From positions 992,001 through 1,056,000 of the forward strand of contig WBMQ01000004.1 in the NCBI GenBank assembly GCA_016630905.1: a stretch of 64,000 bases of DNA, in the 5' to 3' direction. Each line of letters opens with the position of its first letter. The stretch's first letter is position 1. This DNA comes from Capillidium heterosporum. Lineage: Eukaryota; Entomophthoromycota; Entomophthoromycetes; Entomophthorales; Capillidiaceae. Under the pieces are notes generated by a model. That model saw only the letters and a list, made by a program, of their open reading frames with translations, searched no databases and was not told where the DNA came from. A program made the position numbers and the translations under genes. This document shows positions 23,151 through 32,921 of the stretch, in pieces.

Positions 23151-25770
23151 TTATAAAGCTTAGTAAATTCTAGAAAAATATAGTTTCTTGCAATTTAAAA
23201 GTTGTTAAATTTAAGTAGAGCTGCTTTCTTGAGTGGACCTAATATACATTTGGTTTCAATATTACAAACATTTTGATAGATAAAATATATCGGCTTGCTA
23301 TACTAATAAATGCCAACTTGATCAATCAAATATCTAGGTTCTTTTATCAAATCAAAGATGGACATAGATATGTAGTAGTGTACTGTATGTACATCAATAG
23401 AACTCTCACTAAAATCTATTCTATATTTGCTTGATAAAATTTACTATATAAAGTTATATACTATCAAATATCGAAGAGATTTTATCAAAAAACTGATAAA
23501 TTTCTGATAATATGGTTTAAGTAATACAACTACTTTACTAAACAAAAGTAAAAGTTATTATATTTGAATAAAAGGTATGTTTCTATATAAAGTTATAATT
23601 ATTTTTAAATGGCTTATATAATAGCTAATGGAAGATATTAACAAGAGCTGGCTTGAAAATTCATTCTTTATATACGACATGTCAATGGTTTGCAATAAAT
23701 GGATGTGATGAAGCTATATCCAAGAGATCCAACCTTTTGAAGGTCGGCAATTTTATTGGAGAAAGCTCATACATTCTTTTTATACTAGTATTGATTACCT
23801 TTAATCGTTTATATCTGAGTTTAAGCTCCTCTCAAGCTCAAAGATGCATTATATTGTATAAAGTACATTTCTAACTATATATATTCCTTCTATATGATAC
23901 TAACAATGTTACTAAATTTTATCGACATTCAATGTTATCCAAAAGCAAAAAATATACAATCAGCTTAGAAACTTTGTTATACTTCCATCTCAACATGTTG
24001 CTTTAGGACTTTATATTCTCATAGATCATAGGAATACTCCCAAGTAAAAAAATGTAAACGTTAGATCTTGACCCTTTGTATAGAAAGATCTTGGCCCAGT
24101 GATATAAAATATTTATATCAAGTTTTTCAAATCACGAATCTGCCCTTCCCTCCTCATTCTTGAGATCTGACAGTCAATTAGCTAAAGGCCATATAAGGAA
24201 GTACGATAGTCAAATAGCAAATTATACAGATATGGATATAGTGTCGAATATAAATACCAAATGTATTTGTATAGTTTAAAGAAACAATACCTTCCGTATC
24301 TATTACATTATGAGTTCGTAACATACCTAATGTAGTACAGTGGATAGGTATATCTTTAAAATTACCTTAAAAGCACGGATACTTTATTAATTTGTAAAGA
24401 TTTAACAACACTATAAATTATTAAGTAATATTTTCATATATAGAGCCAATTAATCACTAGTATTGATGAATATGAGTTGCTGTTTCTATTAGAAAAAGCA
24501 ACATTGTATTCTTGATATAAACAGAACAGGTAAAAAGGCGATTCAAAAATCACTTTTTAAATCTATACCTGGCTTACAAATCCTTTGCGAAATAGGTAAT
24601 TGAGGTGGATACCTACCAGTCAATCAACGACAGCATGTATATCTTAAAAATAGGTAAATGCAGATATATAGCTTTTTAGTGAACTGGAACTCAGACAATA
24701 TATTGCATGTAAGAAAGTAGCTTCATTATAGCTTATCACTTAATACATTGGTAACGAAATTTAGCTATATTTGCCTACGAGCGATCAAAAAGCTGGCTGT
24801 AGTACTTGGTGTAGCCCAAGTCGGATGTAATTGGGGTCAGCTACCTTCACTTTTTAGATACAGGCACAGCTATATCATCTTATAGCGTTCTAAATTGTAC
24901 AGTATCCGGCAGATCTTCGACTAGTAATGGCTTAACTCAGACTATTTAATTTTAGCGTACTATCTAAAATGTCTTTCAAGAGATGGGCCTGGACCTAGAA
25001 TGGGAACTGGAACTGCCAAGTCCAATTAATCCAATTTGCACATGACACCAGAGTTTGTAAAGGCCAGGGATATCGCTTCCCTCAATTTAGTCTTTGTTTA
25101 TAGTGTAGCCATTTCAGTAAGTCCCCATTTAGCCTTTGGCTTTATAAAGCTACGGTGGTTCCACCTATGCATCCAACTCGAATCTGATTTCCATCTGAAG
25201 TGGGATTTTAGTTCGGCCTAAGCTGTTTCAGCACACTTCTCCAAATTAAAAATATATTGCCAAAGGTACACTGTATGGTTGGCTAAACATAGTGAAATAG
25301 GAATAAAATTGCCATTATATGTTTGAATCTTTCAAATGTTCTATAGCATAAGGCTGAGCTAACTGAATATGGAATAAAGAGTGAGGAAATGATCACTATT
25401 ATAAGATAAGGTCGATAACTTTTTATGGATGCAATATCCAAAGAGCTTGAATAAAAATAGCTAACAAGTTAATACCATATAAATACAGTGTTGTACGTCC
25501 ACTCACTTCAATATATTGTCGATGGATTGACTATATGGGTCAGCTATATTTGAAATTTATTGGCCAATGGGCTAGGTTTAGTTTGGATGGTTTGGCCGGA
25601 TAGAAGGGAGTATATTCCACTACAAGCGAAATGATTTATACAAAGGTATGTAGAATCTACTGATATATGATATACAGCTCAAATTTTCCATCTTGAGGCT
25701 AAAAAGATTCTTATATTCAATTTCTTACAAGTATAGGTAGTGTAGTGAGTCGATTTCCCATATAGGCTGC

Positions 25771-25789
25771 GCCGATTTCCAAAATCGGC
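25771..25789. repeat. Perfect 8-bp hairpin, 3-nt loop
   Basis: GCCGATTT-CCA-AAATCGGC forms a perfect short hairpin in an otherwise AT-rich tract; the local CG content stands out. No run of T follows on either strand and no gene is adjacent, so it may be chance. Confidence 0.5.
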
Positions 25790-26520
25790 ACGATCTTGAT
25801 ATAAAATGATAGAGTGTATCTATATTAATTTGTAAAAAATGAGTATTTTCAAGCTAGAGTAGAGATATATAATTATACATAAGTTCATATTGGCTTTAGC
25901 TAGGAATACTGCATTAGTGTATTGAACTAATGTAACCAAATACCAGAAGGTAAGATACTATATCTTAGGTAATCATTATTAACTGAATCAAAACAGCCCA
26001 CTCCTACAGCTACCCTTGCTCCTTTGCCATTTTGTATAGATATGTAGCATACTTCTGTAAGAATAGAATTAATGAAGGCCTGCTAATATTGCTGCCTTTC
26101 CTTTGAGAAGGAATGATCCAAGTTCGTGTTAGAATAGATATGTAGAAATATCGTTATAAAGTAAATTCTACTGAATTTATTTAAAATGTTTATAAATAGA
26201 ACATGTATTTTAGATTTCTATGGTTTACAAAACACCTACCAAAAGACAAATATACACTTGATAATCGGAAAACTATTTAATCGGGTTGCATCTATCAATT
26301 AAAGCCATTGATTAGGTGTTCTTGTCGATTTATTTAGTACTCCACCCATCTTAGATTACATTATATGAAACGACTATCAATCCACATTCGATAACTTATT
26401 CAGTAAACTACTTAATACGATTAGGCTTAGGGAAAACATTGGGCAACCTACAAACAAATAAAGGAATATGTAAATTGCTCTTATTTGAACTAATTAAGCT
26501 TTGAATTGGGTTGAAAAAAA

Positions 26521-26530
26521 TATAAAAGGT
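26521..26530 (+). promoter_or_regulatory. Candidate TATA box of left-arm gene
   Basis: TATAAAAGGT lies 50 nt upstream of the ATG of the left transcription-factor-like copy and just outside the duplicated arm. The right copy therefore has a different upstream sequence. Sequence match only. Confidence 0.45.
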
Positions 26531-26561
26531 CAGCAAAGTGCAACATTAAATATTAAAAAAT

Positions 26562-28716
26562 CAAAGCTAAATGAAAATTGAAACGATAAAAATCAACCCC
26601 AGGAAAGCTACTAGGGATAAACGATACATAGGTATGACTCAGGTCCTATGTTTGGAACCCCTAGCAAACAAGCAGAGGAAGGTACGTGGTAGGGGTAGTG
26701 AGAAGAAGGAACGCCGTATTTTAGGAGACGAGCCATTTAGGACGCTATATTCGAACTGCAGGGATGGGGTTCCATTGTTAGTTGAAAGCCCAAGCCATTG
26801 CAACCCCCAACCTTCAAGTAAACCTTCGACAGCCAGTAGCTCCCCAAGGATTCGCCAGGATGCAACCGACATCGAATTGCTATTCGAAACCTATGCGTTC
26901 CAACTGAACCTAGATCCACACAATATCTATATACTACAGCGAGCGTTCGATGCCTACTTTCTGTTCATCAATGTCAAGCATCCTACGATGACACGCAAGA
27001 GCTTCTTCGCCCTCTTCCGATCCGAGCACCTTCTGGCATCCATCTGTTTGGTAGGGATCCTCTGCTTGCTGAGTCCCGATTGCAACCTACACGAACTCAT
27101 GCTGGATTACAAGACTACCGACGAAGACATACTCGCCTACGTATCGACATTGATGGCCTTGGATTCGACACTGGATAGGTGGATCCTCAGCCAACCCGAT
27201 TTCACCAGTCTCGACGCACAACAATGCCTAAGGCTGTTCTACCATATCTCAAATCTGGGCTCCAAGGCCAAGAGGAAAGTAAAGCTGATCCCATTTCAAA
27301 GTCGGTTGAGCGCCAGCCTAAAGATCAACTCCCATTCAGCTCTAATAGACACTCTTTACCAGACTCACACACCAATTTTCTTTACGGAAAAGGATGCCAT
27401 CAACGAGTACTTGGACTCCAACCACTACATGGTTACGGAGTACAGTGCCTTTCATCCCATATACTCGATGGAGAAGAACATGCTGTTGTTGGAATACTAC
27501 GTAGATACCAGAGACGAAATAGCTTTTAGGGACCGATTTCAAGATTGATGAGGTAAAGGACTTTTACAAGCTGTACGCCTCGATCGACGCCTACCCGCCC
27601 CCTATACCCTTGAAACACTCCAAAAGCGTAACCAACCAGAGCATGCTATTCAACACCCTTATCGAATACCTTACCCTGCTTTCCGTCCGATTTATCCATC
27701 TCAACGTTAGGAAGCTGATGTTCCAGGACCAGGAGCTAGCTTTTAATTTCAAAGAAAACTTCCCCAGTTTCTCCGGCGATTTAGCAAAGGATCATATCAA
27801 ACTGCTAAAGAAGTTCATAGAAGAGTACGATACCAACATAGCTACAAAACAGACCGGCTTCAAGCACATTGAATTTATCACCGAGTACAACACCCTAACT
27901 ATGCAGCACCACGATCCCAAGCACAACCAGCTCTTTAAATCCAATTCACTTTCCGAATACAATACCAATGTGACTAAGCAAAATGAACTCGAACACAGTC
28001 ACCTATTTAAATCCCAATTCATCACCGAATACTATATGTCCAATCTCACCTCTCATTTCGAATCCCTACAGTTTGAATAAGTCTAATCGAATAAACTATT
28101 ATATCATCTTTTAATAAATGCAGTTCCGGTTTCATGGTGCTGTTTTCGAACCTAGTGATCTAAAACTGTATTGACAGTGCTAGAGTGGGTACTACATCAT
28201 ATAAAAATTGGCCAGTTATATAAAGTCGCTAGCCAATGCTAATGTTGGACAATTAATTCAGGGATAAGCCAGCTAAATAGATGGTTTATCTAAGTGCATC
28301 AAAGCCAAAAATTATAGATGGCAATTTAGTAGTTAAGTAAACAATCCACTACTACAGAACTAATCAATTCTATTGGATTTTTTATCTAAGTTGTTGACAG
28401 TTTACCTCCCACTTACCCTTTCTATTGAACCTCGGCGATTTTACCGGTTTCGAAAGCATTCTCATCAGTTGCTCGTATACTTGGTTTCTTTTCTACTTGT
28501 ATCGATATATCATTATCTGCAACTAAACCTTAATCTCTTGAACTACAAATGGCATCTTTACATTGAGCCTTCAGCGCATGTATTGGGAAGCTGATTGTTG
28601 GTTCTTACTATAAACTTTGCTCAAGATTTGGTGCATTCTGGTCAATTTAACCAGCCTCCAAAACTGTTTTTGATATAGAACTCTGTAGCTGGACAATTTG
28701 CAAATTCAAATTTGAA
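26562..28716. repeat. Inverted repeat, left arm (2155 bp)
   Basis: Matches the reverse complement of 32922..35075. Identity starts 9 nt before the gene's ATG and ends about 640 nt after its stop. The arms are 2155 and 2154 bp. I found one extra G in this arm (GGG at 27529-27531) and one substitution (28104), with the encoded proteins otherwise identical. Not every base was compared, so further silent differences are possible. The arms flank a 4205-bp loop. Confidence 0.96.
26571..28080 (+). pseudogene. Frameshifted copy of MHR transcription-factor-like gene
   Basis: The same gene as the intact right-arm copy, broken by one inserted G in a GGG run at 27529-27531. The frame runs from the ATG at 26571 to a stop at 27546..27548 (325 aa), then the original frame resumes and ends at 28080. 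Upstream of the break the protein is identical to the intact copy over about 320 residues, so the lesion is very recent, or is a sequencing or assembly error. It has its own upstream region with a TATAAAAGG element. If expressed as is, it would lack the C-terminal third, including the tandem repeats. Whether a true pseudogene or an artefact cannot be settled from the sequence. Confidence 0.85.
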
Positions 28717-28866
28717 GAATCGGTATGCTTAATTTGGAGTTTCAGAATCTAAATGGCAAAAATCAAACACTAAAAATTTACACTGATTAACAGTACTTAT
28801 CAAAGTCTATAATACTTATGATAAAATTCATTTTATTTAAATAGAAAAGTAGTGAAGCAAATATTT

Positions 28867-30750
28867 TTACAACTTGGGCAGCAAAACCTGTACCATAACC
28901 GATATGATAGTCCCCTTGTTCTGGCAAGAGGTGATGGTAACTTTGCCGTTCAACAGTTTGAGTATGGTACCGACAACCGTCAAATCCAGCGTCAACTCGT
29001 CATTATCCTCATCCCCCACTTTAGTAGCTTCCATATCGTCCAAATTGAACGAGGTCCGGTTCTTACTGAAGTTTTGGAATCCTCTTATCAGTTTGGATAT
29101 CTGTTCTGAACGTATACCGACGTTGAAGTTGACAAAGTGGAAGTACAGGTTGCAGGTATTAGCATCGCTGTCACTACCCTTTTCAGTCTCCGAAAATTTA
29201 ACGTGGTTGCCGCCATTGAAGAAGAAGGAGTTGGAGTTGCATCTGGGGTCCTCAATGAACTCGTAGTTGGGTAGGTTGTCGTTGAAGCTACATAGGAGTT
29301 CGATGTTAGCATTCGACTTGTTGGTCTTTATGGTGTAGTTTAGCAGGTTGGAGAACAGTTGGCGTAACTTCTCAAAGTCGGTGACGATCAAGTTGGGTAC
29401 GTCGTCCTCGATAGTGAAATTGAATCGAGTTGACTTGGTTAGTAGTTTCAAGGTGTTGGGCTCGATAGCCGACAGGATGCAGTCCTTGAGCTGGAAGGGC
29501 TTGCTGTAGTTGATTTGTAATGTGGAATAGTGCTTCGATCGGTAGTTCAGCAGGTCCTGTATGGTCAAGCCTAGGCTTTCATTCGACTTCAGTAGCTGCT
29601 TCAAAGTCGTCAAGCTCTCTTTGTCTTTAATATCCTTGTTATTAGTTAGTAGTAGGAGTAGGTCGGTGATTCCGTTCTGGAAGGCATCAATTTCGAACTT
29701 TATGCCATCCAGAAGTTTGGCGCTGAAGGTGTTGGCTTCGTTCAACTTGATGACACTAACCTTGAGCTTATTGTTGAAGTCGATGAGCTCGTTAAAGCTC
29801 TCGTTTTGCTGACTTTGGGACTTGATTTGGTTTGCTTGCATCAAAGCAATCTCGATTTGGCTGATGACATCTTCAAAGAGTTCGACGTCCTCCTCGTTGA
29901 TGGAGTGGTTCTCCATTTCGTTGAACGCCAATATAAACCCTTTGGATTTTCCATCTGATAGCGAGAATGGCATAACCAACCCCGACTTGTAGAGGATACC
30001 TCTCTGCCTGTTGACTAATTCCGTCAACTCCGATACACCCAAGTAGGTGGAACAGGTGACGGAGAGGAATCTGGCCAAAGTATCACAAGATTTGTCAATG
30101 GTGATGGTCTTCCAGTAGTGGGTCTTCAAGTTGGTGTTATGGTAATCAGATCGATTGAACGACTTGATATACTCGCTTTTACATCGAAAGATGCCGGAGT
30201 CCTCTTCATCAGGCAAAAATATAGCCATGCCCATGAAAGGCAGACCATTCGACAGCTCGTAGACAGCGGTATCGCAGATGGAGTTGAAGTTCAAGGATTT
30301 GCGTATGTTGTTGGTAACCTTTCGGAACTTGATGAGCAGGTCGTTGGCTACTTGAAGGCTGTGTTCATGTCGGATACGGAACCCCAACTCCTCCTCCAGC
30401 AAGGCGTTCTTCACCGGTAAACTGAAGGCCTTGGGTATTACGTAGATCATGACGGCCGCCGTCAAAAAGCTTACAACAGCACAGAGGATCTTAGAAGCTA
30501 GGAGTAAGGGATCGGATCGGAACCATGGGATAAAGGCACCAACTAGATGGGTTATACCACACGCCGTTATGAATAGTTCAAAGAATACTAGGATAAACTT
30601 GAAGGGTAAGGGGCGGGTCAACGACCGTTGGAAAAACCAAATTTCGATTGGAATTGCTAGGTAGGATATGGTGATTATGACATCAGCCACTACGGTTGCG
30701 GTGAGGACACTTTGGTCCGTGGAAGTGACTATCTGCTTGGTCGTATCCAT
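28867..30750 (-). CDS. Ethylene-receptor-like histidine kinase homologue, degenerate kinase
   Basis: Single exon, 627 aa, no receiver domain. The N-terminus has three membrane helices matching the ethylene-binding domain of plant ETR1 and its fungal and cyanobacterial relatives. Asp23, Tyr30 and Pro34 (SYLAIP) and the copper ligands Cys64 and His68 (ACGITHL) are all present. A GAF-like domain spans about 150-310, then a coiled-coil/dimerisation helix and an ATPase-like region (about 430-625). The kinase looks dead. Where relatives have the phospho-accepting His (HExRTP) this protein has KFEIDAF. The N-box Asn aligns with Tyr (SNLLNYTIK), the G1 DxGxG is NFNVG, and the glycine-rich G2 loop is absent. 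It may signal through partners, as proposed for plant subfamily-2 receptors; that is inference. It lies in the loop of the inverted repeat. Confidence 0.88.
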   Translation of the reverse strand: MDTTKQIVTSTDQSVLTATVVADVIITISYLAIPIEIWFFQRSLTRPLPFKFILVFFELFITACGITHLVGAFIPWFRSDPLLLASKILCAVVSFLTAAVMIYVIPKAFSLPVKNALLEEELGFRIRHEHSLQVANDLLIKFRKVTNNIRKSLNFNSICDTAVYELSNGLPFMGMAIFLPDEEDSGIFRCKSEYIKSFNRSDYHNTNLKTHYWKTITIDKSCDTLARFLSVTCSTYLGVSELTELVNRQRGILYKSGLVMPFSLSDGKSKGFILAFNEMENHSINEEDVELFEDVISQIEIALMQANQIKSQSQQNESFNELIDFNNKLKVSVIKLNEANTFSAKLLDGIKFEIDAFQNGITDLLLLLTNNKDIKDKESLTTLKQLLKSNESLGLTIQDLLNYRSKHYSTLQINYSKPFQLKDCILSAIEPNTLKLLTKSTRFNFTIEDDVPNLIVTDFEKLRQLFSNLLNYTIKTNKSNANIELLCSFNDNLPNYEFIEDPRCNSNSFFFNGGNHVKFSETEKGSDSDANTCNLYFHFVNFNVGIRSEQISKLIRGFQNFSKNRTSFNLDDMEATKVGDEDNDELTLDLTVVGTILKLLNGKVTITSCQNKGTIISVMVQVLLPKL

Positions 30751-32921
30751 CTCGTTTTTGATATTAGTTTGTAAATTAAATGGAGATGATGGATTTTACT
30801 TTTCAACATATACCCTTGATTTTCGTTCTTATATACATTTGTTTTTCTAACAGGATTATTCTAGATTCAGCATTGGAGGGTAACAATTTAAATTTGTTTT
30901 AGGTTCTAATACCTTCATATCCTTATAGGAGAAGCCATCCAAAGTCATACCTTGCACTAACATCGCAAAAATTAATATAAATTTATCATATACTTCATTG
31001 CAACTTATCCTTTACGGGGAAGGAGTGGAATGTTGAAGGAGGAAGGTTGAGTCGGATTAGGTTACTTTAAAATGCCAATGCCAATTGATAGGATTTGGTA
31101 TGGTTTTGATAGATGTGAACTATATAGATCACATTCAAAATAGTTTCATATATAAAAATATATGACTTGTCTCCTTTATAGTTTTATTAAAGGAATGTAT
31201 AATCTTTGAAGCTAATCTGACCTTTACGCTAAGTTTCTAGTTGCTCAACCTACCCACTTTAACTTCAAAAAGGAGACCGTCTCATTCTCGAAAATATTCC
31301 ATTGCAGTTGTCTAACTTCTAATGGCAATGCAAATATTGTATAAGTTCAAGAACCTTTATGCTGGTGGTAATTTGTATGCTACTGTTTTCCAAAAGCCTT
31401 CAAAAGTATACTTTAAGGGGAAAATTTAGATTAACCGATTGAATCTAGAGTGTAAAATGCCAACTTGAACCACCACTACTAAACTTTGCAATGTTGAGGT
31501 TTCACATTTTGAAATAGGAGCTCCAAAATTTAGTGGCCGTAAATTTTAGCCATATCTATATACTTTAGCTTCCAAGTTGTAACTCTAGTTTCCTTTATAA
31601 ACATATGTAGTTTAAGGTTACTTTAAAACTTAAACTTAGACCTAAAAGCTTTAGAACTTCTACGAGGAGCTAAACAGTTGCAAAACTAATTAAATATACA
31701 ATTTACTTTAAATGGTCTATATACCTGAGAGTAGCCTTGACACACTTTAGATCGTATCTGGGGATATTAATTTTGAACCTCATACCTATATCTGAGAAAG
31801 TAGACTACGAGCTTGGCTTTAGTTGTTGCATCGTCGTTAAGGCAAGTGGAGCATATATTATTAGCTTCATCTGGCATTTTATTGTCAATTTTGCACAATT
31901 AATAGTTAGAACTCGATATATCTTATATAGATTATTATTTATCATTGAAGCTCCTTGATGAGCAACACTTTACTCCTATATATTTAATCAAAAGGAATAT
32001 AAGTCCGCTTTATACGTGATACGTCCGTTGTGTAAGGAATACATTATATCGACCTAAATCAAACTATGAAGATTCATTTGATATAGACTAATAAAAGCCA
32101 ATATATTGTTGGTTTCTAAAGTCATAAAAGGGTTTAAATGACATATAAGCACATATATGCTGTTTACACCGTTGCTATTTAGAGCTTTATACTAATAAAT
32201 ATAAAACCAACTATTTAGTTAACAAATATCGACGGTTAGTTGAATAGAAGGGCTTACTTTAAACAAGTAGATGATGGGAAAACATCTTCAATAAACTTGA
32301 TATACCTATCTATAACGAACGCTTAACAAGGCTGGGAAGTTTCCTGTAGTTAATCCAACTTTGAAGTACCAATCTATAGCTCCAAGTACGTCGTACTCAA
32401 CACCTGCTACATTTCTTGGCCTAGTAAATTCCTCAACAAAACTCCTAAGACATCTCCCTTTAACTTTACAAAACTTTTTGTTTAAAACCTCACCTTTCTC
32501 ACAAATCTCCACTGACTCGGAACAATTGAAATTCATATTCTAGGGTTTATATTGAGAGGAAACTACTCCATAACCTACATTCAAAACTAAATAACATCTT
32601 ATTCAGCTGTCAGTATATAAGTTTTACTACTGTTCATCCTAAGTTGATAATCGTTACGATAGGAACTGATGAACTTTGATGTATCTATAGCGTTTAGCTG
32701 TCTAACCAAAGTATGTGCCAGTTAAAGTTTAAAATAAAGAATTTATAGATACTTTAGATATGTGCCATCTATTACTTGAAGCTATTTACTGAAAAATTGT
32801 CATTTTGCTTCCAATATTGCAACTTCAAAGAAAATTGTTCTGATCAGAATCTATTTGCAAATTTTTACACATTTAATGGCAAAAAGTCACCAACATTTTC
32901 TAGATGGAATTGAAAGAACCA
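30751..32921. other. Upstream spacer of the ethylene-receptor-like gene
   Basis: About 2.2 kb of unique AT-rich sequence between the receptor-like gene's start and the right arm. Frames at 31737..31958 and 32306..32536 have no recognisable content. Should include the promoter of the receptor-like gene. Confidence 0.5.

Larger units (their letters stand above)
23151..26561. other. Long intergenic, no supported gene
   Basis: About 3.4 kb, strongly AT-rich, between the Argonaute pseudogene and the left arm of the inverted repeat. Short frames at 23653..23874 and 25036..25221 have no recognisable content. It could hold further decayed coding sequence that I cannot recognise. Confidence 0.5.

Noticed and set aside
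28373-28594. Open frame of 73 codons downstream of the left transcription-factor copy (and its twin at 33044..33265)
   Set aside because: Begins with TTG, has no recognisable motif, and its conservation is explained by the inverted repeat itself.
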